Shown piece by piece: positions 1 through 8,612 of a stretch of DNA of 64,000 nucleotides (position 1 is the first letter of the stretch; each line of letters opens with the position of its first letter). Origin of the DNA: JARFQH01 sp963825595 (GTDB taxonomy: Bacteria > Desulfobacterota > Desulfobacteria > Desulfobacterales > SG8-13); NCBI GenBank assembly GCA_963825595.1, contig CAWGUE010000022.1, forward strand, positions 108,475-172,474, written 5' to 3'. A program made the translations under genes and the position numbers. A model generated the notes under the pieces. That model made no database searches, had not been told where the DNA came from, and saw only the letters and a program-made list of their open reading frames with translations.

Positions 1-2
1 AA

Positions 3-173
3 ACGGTGGAAACACCCGAGTTGAGAACGCGGCTGGTCTATCAGGTCCGCGCATACGTGTGCGATCCCCGCAACGAGCTTCGGCTCGGTATGCCCGCCAC
101 CGTCATCATTGCATTGGATCAGTCGCGCCCGTCGTCCGGTGCTGAAAGCATTCCCCCCTGCAAGGAGCAATGA
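3..173 (+). CDS. HlyD-family membrane fusion protein, C-terminal end
   Basis: Only the last 56 codons are in the window; the gene enters from the left edge. The frame reads TVETPELRTRLVYQVRAYV and then LRLGMPATVII, the usual closing beta-barrel segment of HlyD/YbhG-type periplasmic adaptor proteins, followed by a short polar tail. Its TGA overlaps the ATG of the next gene (ATGATG at 170-175), so the two are translationally coupled. Such adaptors link an inner-membrane ABC exporter to an outer-membrane channel, which fits the ABC genes downstream. The family call rests on a short piece and on context. Confidence 0.8.
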   Translation, partial: TVETPELRTRLVYQVRAYVCDPRNELRLGMPATVIIALDQSRPSSGAESIPPCKEQ

Positions 174-1987
174 TGCCGGCGGTCGTCAATAAAGGATTCG
201 GCCCAACGGCGCAAGCGGCCGATACGGAGCGGCCGGCCCTGGAGCTCAAAGGAGTATCCAAGTTTTTCGTCCAGGGAAAACGCCGTATCCAGGCCTTGCA
301 GGACGTCAGCGTCCGCATCGCGCGCGGTAGCATCACCGGCTTGATCGGCCCGGACGGTGCCGGCAAGACAACCCTGATGCGCCTGTCGGCCTGTTTGTTG
401 AAACCATTGGCCGGCGCTATCACTGTGCTCGATATCGATGCGATCACCGATCCGTTGAAGGTGCAGGCCAGTATCGGGTATATGCCGCAACGATTCGGTC
501 TCTACGAAGATCTCAGCGTTCAGGAGAATCTGGATCTTTACGCGGATCTGCAAGGCCTGGTCAAGGCCGAACGACCCGCACGCTATGCAGAGCTCACCCG
601 GATGACCAATCTCGGTGCGTTCACCAAGCGGTTGGCCGGACGACTGTCCGGCGGCATGAAGCAGAAGCTCGGCCTGGCGTGCACGTTGTTGCGACCGCCG
701 CGCCTGCTGCTGCTGGACGAACCCACGGTCGGCGTCGATCCGGTATCACGCCGCGAACTCTGGTCCATCGTCGACCGGTTGGTGGCAACCGAAGGGATGA
801 GCGTGCTCCTGAGCACCGCGTACCTGGACGAGGCCGAGCGCTGCGACGAATTGGTGATTCTTCATGAAGGCCGGGTTCTCGGCCAGGGTCCGCCGGGTGA
901 TTTCAGAGAGAAGCAAAAGGGCCGGACGTATACGGTGGCGGCCGGCGGCCTGAAAAAGCGTGAACTGCAGGAGCGCCTGGCAGATGCCGAAGGGGTCTTA
1001 GATGCCGTCATTCAGGGGGACTCGGTCCGCATGGTGATGGCAGACACGGTAGTGCCGGACCTGGCGTTCCTGCTGCCGGGTGTGCCGGATGTCGACATCA
1101 CGGCAGTGCCGCCCCGGTTCGAAGACTGCTACGTCGCCATGCTCAAGGCCGAACGCACCAATGAGGCCGTCGACCGGAAACCCTCTGGCGAGATGGATAC
1201 CCGGGTGTCGCCATCGGCGCCAGACGAAGCCGTCATTAGGGTCGATGACGTCCAACGCCGGTTCGGCGACTTTTTCGCCGTCAAGAACGTTTCCTTCGAG
1301 GTGTTCCAGGGCGAGGTGTTCGGTTTGCTGGGCGCCAACGGTGCCGGAAAGACCACGACTTTCCGAATGCTCTGCGGGCTGTTGCCGGTCAGCGATGGCC
1401 AACTGAGCGTGGCCGGGCGTGATCTGCGGCGCGCGGCGGCCAAGGCCAGGGCCCGTATCGGTTACATGTCGCAGAAATTTTCTCTTTACGGCAACTTGAG
1501 CGTGCGTCAGAATCTGCAGTTCTTCAGCAGCGCCTACGGACTGAGCGGAGCCCGGCGCCGCGACAGGATCGACTGGGTTCTGCACCGCTTTGAACTGTCC
1601 AATTTGGCCGATGCCGTCAGCGGGGAGTTGTCACTCGGTTACAAACAACGGTTGGCTTTGGCAGCTGCCCTGATGCATGCGCCGGACATCTTGTTTCTGG
1701 ACGAACCCACCTCCGGGGTGGATCCCATGGCGCGCCGGGAATTTTGGCGTCACATCAATTCACTGGCTGCATCCGGGGTCACTGTGCTGGTGACCACCCA
1801 CTTCATGGAGGAAGCCGAATACTGCGATCGTTTGGCGATAATGGCAGCCGGGGAAATTCTTGCCATCGGCAGCCCGATTGAAATCAAGCGAAAAGCTGCC
1901 GATGGGCAAGAAAAATCCGTACAATCCATGGAAGAAGCCTTTATCGCACTGATCGAACGGCAGGCTCAACCGGAGATATCGACATGA
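170..1987 (+). CDS. ybhF: ABC exporter ATPase with two nucleotide-binding domains (YbhF-like)
   Basis: A 605-residue protein with two complete ABC ATPase domains in tandem. Domain 1: Walker A GPDGAGKTT near residues 60-68, signature LSGGMKQ near 160, Walker B LLLLDEPTVGVDP near 180. Domain 2: Walker A GANGAGKTT near 388, signature variant LSLGYKQ near 486, Walker B LFLDEPTSGVDP near 507. It powers export by the two ABC-2 permeases encoded next. The order adaptor, double ATPase, permease, permease and the protein sizes match E. coli ybhGFSR, a drug or cation exporter; the substrate here is unknown. The stop overlaps the first possible start of the next gene at 1984 (ATGA). Confidence 0.93.
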   Translation: MMPAVVNKGFGPTAQAADTERPALELKGVSKFFVQGKRRIQALQDVSVRIARGSITGLIGPDGAGKTTLMRLSACLLKPLAGAITVLDIDAITDPLKVQASIGYMPQRFGLYEDLSVQENLDLYADLQGLVKAERPARYAELTRMTNLGAFTKRLAGRLSGGMKQKLGLACTLLRPPRLLLLDEPTVGVDPVSRRELWSIVDRLVATEGMSVLLSTAYLDEAERCDELVILHEGRVLGQGPPGDFREKQKGRTYTVAAGGLKKRELQERLADAEGVLDAVIQGDSVRMVMADTVVPDLAFLLPGVPDVDITAVPPRFEDCYVAMLKAERTNEAVDRKPSGEMDTRVSPSAPDEAVIRVDDVQRRFGDFFAVKNVSFEVFQGEVFGLLGANGAGKTTTFRMLCGLLPVSDGQLSVAGRDLRRAAAKARARIGYMSQKFSLYGNLSVRQNLQFFSSAYGLSGARRRDRIDWVLHRFELSNLADAVSGELSLGYKQRLALAAALMHAPDILFLDEPTSGVDPMARREFWRHINSLAASGVTVLVTTHFMEEAEYCDRLAIMAAGEILAIGSPIEIKRKAADGQEKSVQSMEEAFIALIERQAQPEIST

Positions 1988-3159
1988 AAGCCTCAGGAGA
2001 AGATGGCCGCAATAGGACCGCAGCACTGGGAAAAGCCCGCGGGGGTGGACTGATGCGGTTGCGCGGTTTGGTGCGCAAGGAATTTTTACAGGTGGTGCGG
2101 GATCCGAGCAGTATCGGGATTGCTTTCCTTATGCCGGTGGTCCTGTTGCTTCTGTTCGGCTACGGTGTCTCCCTCGACGCCGAACACGTGCCCATCGCCA
2201 TCGTCGTCGAGAAGCCCGATGCCGATACGGCAGGCTTTGTGGCGGTCTTCAGGAATAACGATTTCTTTGCCCCGGTGGTGATGCAAGGCATGCGGCAGGC
2301 CGAAGAAGCGCTGATGCAGCATCGTGTAGACGGCATCATTTGCTTGCGGGCCAATTTTGCGAGGGATTTAAAACGGCCGGGCGGCGCGGCGGTGCAGGTT
2401 ATTTTGAACGGTGTCGATGCCAACACCGCCCGGTTGGTATCCGGTTACGTGGAGGGTGCCTGGCTCAACTGGATCGAGCAGCGCTCATTGAGTCTTGGAA
2501 ACCCGTTGGATCTGCCCGTTCAGGTCGAGCAGCGCATATGGTTCAACAGCGCCGTGCGCAGCCGTAATTTTCTCGTTCCCGGCCTGGTCGCTGTGATCAT
2601 GACCCTCATCGGGGCCCTGTTGACGGCGCTGGTGGTGGCCCGCGAGTGGGAGCGCGGCACCATGGAGGCCCTCATGGTGACCCCTGTGGCCGTGCACGAG
2701 ATCCTGCTGGGCAAGTTGGTACCGTACTTCATCATGGGGATGGGGGGTATGGGACTTTCGGTCGCAATGGCCGTCTGGGTTTTCGAGGTCCCGCTGACCG
2801 GGTCCCTCTGGGTTCTGACGGCAGCCTCGGCACTGTTCCTGCTGGTCGCCTTGGGGATGGGGCTGTTCCTTTCCAGTGCCGCCAAAAACCAGTTCGTTGC
2901 CGGACAGGCCGCCATCATCGTCACTTTTCTCCCGGCCTTTTTGCTCTCCGGTTTCATTTTCGACATCGGCAGCATGCCAAAGGTGGTTCAGGGCGTCACT
3001 CATATTGTTGCCGCGCGCTATTTTGTATCCATACTTCAGACGGTATTTCTGGCCGGCAACGTCTGGGCGGTGATTCTGCCCAACGCTTTGGCATTAATGG
3101 TGTTTGCGGCGCTTTTTCTCGGTCTGAGCCGTAAAAAATCGCGCAAGCGACTTGATTAG
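1984..3159 (+). CDS. ybhS: ABC-2 type transporter permease (YbhS-like)
   Basis: Inner-membrane permease of the exporter. It has one N-terminal membrane helix (IGIAFLMPVVLLLLFGYGV), a large periplasmic domain, then about five C-terminal helices beginning LVPGLVAVIMTLIGALLTAL, the ABC2_membrane_3 layout. The conserved REWERGTMEALMVTP segment that follows the second helix contacts the ATPase in this family. The ATG at 1984 overlaps the ATPase stop, but homologues begin near MRLRGLVRKEF, so the ATG at 2053 (residue 24) may be the true start; the first 23 residues are polar and unlike the family. Partner permease lies downstream at 3359. Confidence 0.9.
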   Translation: MKASGEDGRNRTAALGKARGGGLMRLRGLVRKEFLQVVRDPSSIGIAFLMPVVLLLLFGYGVSLDAEHVPIAIVVEKPDADTAGFVAVFRNNDFFAPVVMQGMRQAEEALMQHRVDGIICLRANFARDLKRPGGAAVQVILNGVDANTARLVSGYVEGAWLNWIEQRSLSLGNPLDLPVQVEQRIWFNSAVRSRNFLVPGLVAVIMTLIGALLTALVVAREWERGTMEALMVTPVAVHEILLGKLVPYFIMGMGGMGLSVAMAVWVFEVPLTGSLWVLTAASALFLLVALGMGLFLSSAAKNQFVAGQAAIIVTFLPAFLLSGFIFDIGSMPKVVQGVTHIVAARYFVSILQTVFLAGNVWAVILPNALALMVFAALFLGLSRKKSRKRLD

Positions 3160-3348
3160 AAGTGGTTTCAAAACCACAGATCACGCCCAAGTGCAAGGCG
3201 TGGGCCGACGAAAAAACGCAGCATGCATGGGCGTATGTCTTCAGTGTCAGGAGGCCCAACCCCTGACACTGACCGAGGAGGACCACAACACCGCAACTTG
3301 TCCGCCTCTGGCGGGTGGGGTGTCAGATGGGGTTTTGAAACCACTTCT
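3158..3348. repeat. Dispersed palindromic repeat, family R1, copy 1
   Basis: The 190-base gap between the two permease genes is bounded by a perfect inverted repeat: GAAGTGGTTTCAAAACC at 3160-3176 and its reverse complement ending near 3348. Inside is a second perfect inverted repeat, CAGTGTCAGG at 3242-3251 with CCTGACACTG at 3262-3271. The core and its flank recur in opposite orientation at 31598-31710. The frame of the downstream permease stays open through it, but I read it as intergenic because a ribosome site and the family start lie just after it. Confidence 0.75.
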
Positions 3349-3358
3349 GGGAGGTACT

Positions 3359-4468
3359 ATGTTCCTGCGAATCCTCGCCTTGATGCGCAAAGAGTTCCTG
3401 GCGCTGATGAAAGACAAGAAAAGTCGCTTCACCATCGTCATTCCGCCCATCGTGCAGCTTCTGGTATTCGGCTACGCAGCCACCTACGATCTGAACAGCG
3501 TTCCTTACGCCGTCTATGACGAGGACCGGGGCGCCGCTGCCCGTGATCTGCTGAGCCGCTTTAAAGGGTCAACCAATTTTCAGGAGGTCGCGCAGCTGGG
3601 TCGCGATGCCGACATCGCCCCCCTGATCAACGGCAGGGAAGCCCTCTTGGTGATCCACATCGGCCCGCAGTTCAGCCGTAACCTGCTGACCGGCGGCAAG
3701 GCCGCGCTTCAGGTGATCGTGGACGGCCGCAATTCGAATACCGCCATGATCGCCCTCAACTACGTGAGGGCCATTCTCACCCGGTATAACCTGGAATGGA
3801 TCCAACGCCACGGGGGCACTTCGCCACCGGCCCATTTGGAGACCCGGGCCTGGTTCAACGCCAATCTGGAGAGCCGCTGGTTTATCGTGCCCGGTATCAT
3901 CGGTTTGCTGACCCTGGTGGTCACCCTTCTGGTAACCGCTCTGAGCGTGGCCCGGGAACGGGAGCAGGGGACGTTTGACCAGTTGCTGGTGACCCCTTTG
4001 CGGCCGGTGGAAATCCTGATCGGCAAAGCCCTGCCCGGCTTCATCATTGGGACCGCGGAGGCCACTGTCATTATCTTGATCACCGTTTTCTGGTTCGGTG
4101 TCCCGCTGCGCGGTCACGTTATTACGCTTTACACCGGCCTGTTTCTTTTTATACTTTCAGCCATTGGCATTGGTCTGATGATTTCCTCCCTGGCAGTCAC
4201 ACAGCAACAGGGGCTGATGGGTGCATTTCTGTTCATGGTACCGGCCATTATCCTTTCCGGTTTTACCACCCCGATTGCCAACATGCCGGTGTTGGTGCAA
4301 AAATTTACCCTGATCAATCCGCTGCGCTATTTCATGGTGGTTATCCGGGGCGTGTTCTTAGAAAACACGCCGTTTCATTTACTATTGCATCAATACTGGC
4401 CCATGGCGGTTATCGGCTTCGTCAACCTGGCTGCCGCGGCATGGCTTTTCCGCCATCGAATCAACTAG
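3359..4468 (+). CDS. ybhR: ABC-2 type transporter permease (YbhR-like)
   Basis: Second permease of the exporter, 369 residues. It starts MFLRILALMRKEFLALMKDK, has an N-terminal helix (VIPPIVQLLVFGYAATYDL), a periplasmic domain, then helices from VPGIIGLLTLVVTLLVTAL. The coupling segment AREREQGTFDQLLVTPLRP matches that of the upstream permease, so the pair probably forms a heterodimer. I chose the ATG at 3359 because GGGAGG lies seven bases upstream and the family begins there; the open frame extends back to 3152 only through repeat R1. Confidence 0.9.
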   Translation: MFLRILALMRKEFLALMKDKKSRFTIVIPPIVQLLVFGYAATYDLNSVPYAVYDEDRGAAARDLLSRFKGSTNFQEVAQLGRDADIAPLINGREALLVIHIGPQFSRNLLTGGKAALQVIVDGRNSNTAMIALNYVRAILTRYNLEWIQRHGGTSPPAHLETRAWFNANLESRWFIVPGIIGLLTLVVTLLVTALSVAREREQGTFDQLLVTPLRPVEILIGKALPGFIIGTAEATVIILITVFWFGVPLRGHVITLYTGLFLFILSAIGIGLMISSLAVTQQQGLMGAFLFMVPAIILSGFTTPIANMPVLVQKFTLINPLRYFMVVIRGVFLENTPFHLLLHQYWPMAVIGFVNLAAAAWLFRHRIN

Positions 4469-4496
4469 TTTCCGTCCATAAATGGCCTTTTCCCGC
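4467..4496. repeat. Terminal fragment of repeat family R2
   Basis: AGTTTCCGTCCATAAATGGC followed by CTTTTCCCGC begins inside the stop codon of the permease. It is the reverse complement of the right end of the R2 copy at 9236-9416. No matching opposite end is visible, so this is a fragment. Confidence 0.65.
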
Positions 4497-4571
4497 ACCA
4501 TGGGACCTGCGGGGTGCTGACACGATAGAACTTTTGACCTACTATAAAGGGACTCACAAAGGAGGGCTGTC

Positions 4572-5357
4572 ATGTTTGATTATCCTTATTTAATCGAGTT
4601 GCTGACTCCGAAAAGATCGGCTGACGATCAGATGGATCGTCTCCTGGATCGATTTGCCGAGCGGTACCGGAGGATTATGGGCACCGGTTGCGGCATATCC
4701 ATTCCGGACAACCCGATGGGACAGCCCAGGCTGGGGGCACTGGAGAGTTTTGGCTTAAGAGGCCTTGCATTTGAACCGGAGAAGGTCGTGATGAATTTGA
4801 ACACGTTCCACACTAAAATTGAGCTTGACGGGATGTTGCGTAAAGCATCGGAAGTGAACCTGAAGTACATTCTGGTCGTCAGAGGAGACGGCGGCCCCCT
4901 GCTTTCCACGCTGGACCCTAAAAGCATCGGCGGGCAGAAGAGCGTTACGACCTCCACCGACTTGATCCGATACATCAACACGGAATATCCCGGTCAGTTC
5001 GTCACCGGTGCGGCCTTCAACCCCTACAAAGCAATGCCGTTCGAGTTGAACCGGATGCAGCAAAAATTAGACGCCGGAGCCGAGTTTGCGGTGACCCAAC
5101 CGGTCATCGGCCAAGACGAAAACGTCGACAGGTTGAAAGAGTTAAACATGACCGTCATCGTCGAAGCCTGGATGTCGAAGAACATCGATCTGCTTTACAA
5201 AAGCGTCGGTAAAGAGAAGGACGAGAAAGCAGACGCATACGATCCCGTCGAAAACCTGAAAGCACTCCACAAATCATACCCGGGGTGCTGCGTCTATCTG
5301 TCCATGCTCAGCTTCAAACAAGATTGGGGAACCGTTTTACCGGAACTTTCAGAGTAA
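4572..5357 (+). CDS. Methylenetetrahydrofolate reductase-like (MetF-family) protein
   Basis: A 261-residue cytosolic protein with a good ribosome site (AAAGGAGGGCTGTC before ATG). Family marks of the MetF TIM barrel are visible: IELLTPK near the N-terminus in place of the FEFFPPK motif with its catalytic glutamate, LKYILVVRGDGGP in place of the LRGDPP segment, and AGAEFAVTQPVIG in place of the TQP-F/Y motif. MetF reduces methylene-tetrahydrofolate to methyl-tetrahydrofolate with FAD. The protein is clearly divergent and not beside folate, Hdr or Wood-Ljungdahl genes, so the substrate is uncertain. It stands alone between the exporter operon and an SRPBCC gene. Confidence 0.75.
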   Translation: MFDYPYLIELLTPKRSADDQMDRLLDRFAERYRRIMGTGCGISIPDNPMGQPRLGALESFGLRGLAFEPEKVVMNLNTFHTKIELDGMLRKASEVNLKYILVVRGDGGPLLSTLDPKSIGGQKSVTTSTDLIRYINTEYPGQFVTGAAFNPYKAMPFELNRMQQKLDAGAEFAVTQPVIGQDENVDRLKELNMTVIVEAWMSKNIDLLYKSVGKEKDEKADAYDPVENLKALHKSYPGCCVYLSMLSFKQDWGTVLPELSE

Positions 5358-5436
5358 AATTTACACACAGCACTGGTTTTTTTATGATGCAAATTCTGAA
5401 AAGATCCCCCCCATGATTTGAACGGACTCCCGGACG

Positions 5437-5889
5437 ATGAAACTCTACCATCTGCATCGCAAACAAATACTGCCCACTTCGATCGAAACCGCCTGGAAAT
5501 TTTTCACCAATCCCTTCAACCTCGTGCAAATAACGCCATCCTGGCTCGATTTAAAAATAACCAACCCTGTTTCCGAAAAGATATACTCGGGCATCATTAT
5601 TACCTATCGATTGAAGACACTATTCGGACTGCCGACCCACTGGGTCACCGAAATCTCCCAGGTCGAAGAACCGGCGTCGTTTGTGGATGAAATGCGCCTG
5701 GGCCCCTACCTTTTCTGGCATCACCAGCATTTATTTCGCGAGGTGAACGGCAGGGTGGAAATCGAGGACAGTGTGCACTACGCGCTCAAGTTCGGCGTAC
5801 TCGGGCAATTGCTGCATAGAACGATCGTTCGCGCAAAGCTCGACGAAATTTTTGATTACCGACGCCGCGCACTCAAGAAAATATTCTAA
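5437..5889 (+). CDS. SRPBCC-family ligand-binding protein
   Basis: A 150-residue protein of the START/polyketide cyclase-like superfamily. The opening QILPTSIETAWKFFTNPFNL and ITPSWLDLKI correspond to the beta1-helix start typical of this group, and the end (HRTIVRAKLDEIFDYRRRAL) is the long C-terminal helix that closes the hydrophobic pocket. Length is complete for the family. The ligand cannot be told from sequence; homologues are often listed as cell-division inhibitor-like or cyclase-like without proof. It follows the MetF-like gene by 79 bases on the same strand. Confidence 0.8.
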   Translation: MKLYHLHRKQILPTSIETAWKFFTNPFNLVQITPSWLDLKITNPVSEKIYSGIIITYRLKTLFGLPTHWVTEISQVEEPASFVDEMRLGPYLFWHHQHLFREVNGRVEIEDSVHYALKFGVLGQLLHRTIVRAKLDEIFDYRRRALKKIF

Positions 5890-6223
5890 TGTCTGCGCGG
5901 TGATAAATTCAGTTCGTGGGTGTCGAGTCGTATGGCCCGGAAACGGGCATTTCAAGACCTGAAATCCTTTTCTTGTTTTGGGACACCGTCAGGCGGACCA
6001 GCGTATGGAATGACATTCGCACCATACAATTCCCAAACTTTGATTACGGGCGAATAATGATTACAAATAACATATGACAGACTATGCTCTGCGTGGCGAG
6101 TCGCGGTCTTTCTCCCATCTTGTCTGCGAAAACCGGCATACATACTTTCCCTATAAAAGTCTTCGGTATTTTATCTTCGTCTGACTAATGCGACAAAAAG
6201 TATCCAGGCATGGGCACTATTCT
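5890..6223. other. Intergenic stretch
   Basis: 334 bases between the SRPBCC gene and the broken YyaL-type gene. I see no coding frame, repeat or clear terminator; promoter sequences for the downstream gene presumably lie here but none stands out. Confidence 0.5.
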
Positions 6224-6639
6224 ATGAAACACAACATATGCAAATCTCTGATCGTCATCATTGCAACGGTTGCTGTCGTCAACTTTTGGCCACCAGGCCA
6301 AAAATATGCCCAGGCAACAGAAGCAGATCGGAAATTATCGCCAAAACGAACGAAGTACAACCGCTTGATCGATGAATCCAGTCCCTATTTGCTCCAACAT
6401 GCCACAAATCCGGTTGAATGGTATCCATGGGGAAATGAAGCGTTTGAAAAAGCCCGGAAAGAAGACAAACCGATTTTTCTGTCCATCGGATACTCCACCT
6501 GCCACTGGTGCCTTATACCGAATTTATGGTCCCAATTGGCGGCAAGGCCACCGCATATGTATGCATGAATTTTGTCTGTCAGCTGCCGACGACAGACGTT
6601 TCCCAGCTGCTGGCCAACCTCCAGGTGAAAAGAAAATAA
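6224..6639 (+). pseudogene. YyaL/Spata20-type thioredoxin-domain protein, gutted by an internal deletion
   Basis: The 5' part encodes a signal peptide (MKHNICKSLIVIIATVAVV) and then the family's N-terminal signature: NRLIDESSPYLLQHATNPVE, WYPWGNEAFEKA and SIGYSTCHWC. Right after the CHWC motif the match stops. From about 6511, in another frame, the text reads TEFMVPIGGKATAYVCMNF and VCQLPTTDVSQLLANL up to a TAA at 6637-6639, which is the known extreme C-terminus of the same family. Intact members have about 650-700 residues, so roughly 550 codons are missing and the two ends are joined out of frame. The result cannot make a working protein; a chimeric assembly is the other explanation. Confidence 0.85.
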
Positions 6640-6688
6640 TTACGCCACAGGGATCGCGAAGATCCCAATGAACGCGCGTCCTTCTTCT

Positions 6689-7048
6689 CTACCTGCACTC
6701 TGCCTGACCGGCTTTCCGCCTCAAGGTAACGATGCTGCTTTTCAACATCGACAGCGTCCTCTCCAGACGGGACGCTTGGTAGGTTTCGGCCACTTCCTCC
6801 GGCATTCCCATCCAGACGGGGGTGGCGCCCACGGTGGTTTCGATGCTGCGGATGTTCGGCGAGCCGGGACCGTAAATTTTTATCAAACAATCACGGGTCT
6901 GATCGTCCCAGGCGGCATGCAAATCGTTATTCAGCGGCCGGTGATCCAGAAGGTACCGACCAGCCTCTATTTGTTGTTCTAGAAGTGCGATGCCGGCCTC
7001 GATGGCCTCTTTTCGAAAGTTTTTTTCGTTCATTGGTTTGGTTCCCAT
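6689..7048 (-). CDS. Conserved hypothetical protein, 119 residues
   Basis: I do not recognise the family. It is soluble, mostly helical, with a helix-rich start (EAIEAGIALLEQQIEAGRYLL), a central LIKIYGPGSPNIRSIETTVG segment and a charged C-terminal helix (EETYQASRLERTLSMLKSS is close to its text). It lies 14 bases after the flavoprotein gene on the same strand, so the two are likely co-transcribed. Start may be the ATG at 7048 or the ATG five codons later. Its codon use looks like that of its neighbours. Confidence 0.6.
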   Translation of the reverse strand: MGTKPMNEKNFRKEAIEAGIALLEQQIEAGRYLLDHRPLNNDLHAAWDDQTRDCLIKIYGPGSPNIRSIETTVGATPVWMGMPEEVAETYQASRLERTLSMLKSSIVTLRRKAGQAECR

Positions 7049-7062
7049 ATGTCATGAAATTT

Positions 7063-7905
7063 TCAGTCCGTCGCCGGTTTCACCCACCGCCCCGCCTGGC
7101 GGTAGTCGAGGCAAATCTCCTTCAATCGGTCCTTGTGCGTCATAAAGCGTGATTTCATTCCCACCAGCCATTCGCGGTGTTTCAGCACCTCTTCCAGTGT
7201 CAGAAAGAGTTCGTGCTCGCTTCTGGATATCTCGAAGAGGGTGCGGCCGTTTTCCAGCACTATCTTGCCGGCGTTGCTGCACAGCATGCAGCGGACCCGC
7301 CGGTCGTCCAGAAAGCGAAAGGTCTGCCCGCCGCACACCGGGCAGCAGGGTGTCTTTTGGGGTTCCGGTTTTCCGAAAAGGGACCGGGCCATTTCCGCTG
7401 CCGTATCGTGGTTCTGCTGATTCAAAAAAACCTCGCCCGGCAGTGCCCCGTAGACGATACGCCGCATTTTTATGTCCGCAAAGAGCATTTTCAGAAAGCT
7501 CTCCAGCCCCAGCATGGTGTAGCCTTCCTTGCCCTCGATCCCGGCGATGCCCACCGCAACGGCCGGCTTGGCCCACAGTTTCTCCAAATAGGGATAGAGC
7601 GCAATGCCCCGGTCGGTAAAATGCTTCAAGCAGGCGTTGGGTCCGAGAAAATAGGTGGGTACGGCCACGATAAGGGCGTCGGCTTCGACGATGGCCTGCA
7701 CGGCTGAACGAAAATCGTCATCGATGACGCATTCGTTTTTGAAAAGGCACGTGTAGCATCCCCGGCAAGGACGGATGTCGTATTCCGAAAGGCGCAGCAG
7801 ACTCAGATCGTGGGGTTCGGTGATACAGCGGCTGATCTCCTTGGCCATGATCTCGCAGTTGCCGAGTGTCCGGGGCGATCCGATAATCGCAAGGATGTTT
7901 TTCAA
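7063..7905 (-). CDS. Iron-sulfur flavoprotein (NADPH-dependent FMN reductase family)
   Basis: A 280-residue flavodoxin-fold protein. The N-terminus KNILAIIGSPRTLGNCE is the FMN phosphate-binding loop; PCRGCYTCLFKNECVIDDDF is the compact cysteine motif of Isf-type flavoproteins that can hold a 4Fe-4S cluster; VAVPTYFLGPNACLKHFTDR is the second flavin loop. The C-terminal third adds a CPVCGG...CMLC zinc-ribbon-like pair near residues 205-230, which is unusual. It probably moves electrons between ferredoxin and FMN. The frame opens at 7923, but those codons are the ribosome site itself (GGAGGAGG), so I choose TTG at 7905, seven bases after it. Confidence 0.8.
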   Translation of the reverse strand: MKNILAIIGSPRTLGNCEIMAKEISRCITEPHDLSLLRLSEYDIRPCRGCYTCLFKNECVIDDDFRSAVQAIVEADALIVAVPTYFLGPNACLKHFTDRGIALYPYLEKLWAKPAVAVGIAGIEGKEGYTMLGLESFLKMLFADIKMRRIVYGALPGEVFLNQQNHDTAAEMARSLFGKPEPQKTPCCPVCGGQTFRFLDDRRVRCMLCSNAGKIVLENGRTLFEISRSEHELFLTLEEVLKHREWLVGMKSRFMTHKDRLKEICLDYRQAGRWVKPATD

Positions 7906-8612
7906 AACGGACTCCTCCTCCAAAAGAAACGGCTGAATTATTATTGTTTTAACTGCCTATCATTTACAACGATTAGAGTGAAAATGAAAGAGGGTTGGGG
8001 GAGGGGCAGGGGCGAAGCGCAGCTTTACATGCGGCCGGGCCTGGCAACTATGACGCCGCAGGCCTGGAATGTGCGTTTGTTTTAACCATTTTCATGCGTG
8101 GCATTATCATACTTGAGTTCTTAGGGGAGTTTACATTAACCGGGAGCGGAGGAAAGATCAGTGACTTCAGCGCGCAAGCTCATTGATAAAGCAAACTGAG
8201 GAAAGATCAGATGTCATAATAATACAGAACGGTTCAATCCCATTCACCATTTGTGGTCTCCATCTGACCGTCGGGGTTGTCGCTGTTTTTTGCCGAGGCT
8301 GATGAATGCATTCCGATCCCGCCATTGCGGGACCCGCTTGCGCTGCTGGTCCGGCTATCCGCGCTGGTTTGCCATTTACGGGAAACCATCCCTGATTATA
8401 TTAAGCACAATAATCAGCTGCAACCTCCAGCCTTGCGGGAAGACTCATAACATATGGCCTTTCCAGGAGGACACCAATACCTGGAATGATGATTATGGTA
8501 TATCTTTATTCAATGGCCGGCCGGTTGCCCGGAATAGTGGTTTCCAGCGCCCGTTTTGGACAGTTCACAAGCCATTTCTCCACCTTTGCCGGAGGTCATT
8601 GAATACGGGTGA
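7906..8612. other. Intergenic stretch
   Basis: About 700 bases with no supported gene. A 13-base motif GAGGAAAGATCAG occurs twice (near 8149 and 8200). Open frames in this stretch show no family resemblance and have no ribosome site. Confidence 0.5.

Noticed and set aside
3152..3358. Upstream extension of the YbhR-like permease by 69 codons
   Set aside because: The extension translates repeat R1; the family start and a good ribosome site are at 3359.
6500..6520. Possible selenocysteine or programmed frameshift in the YyaL-type gene
   Set aside because: The break loses about 550 family codons, so recoding cannot restore it.
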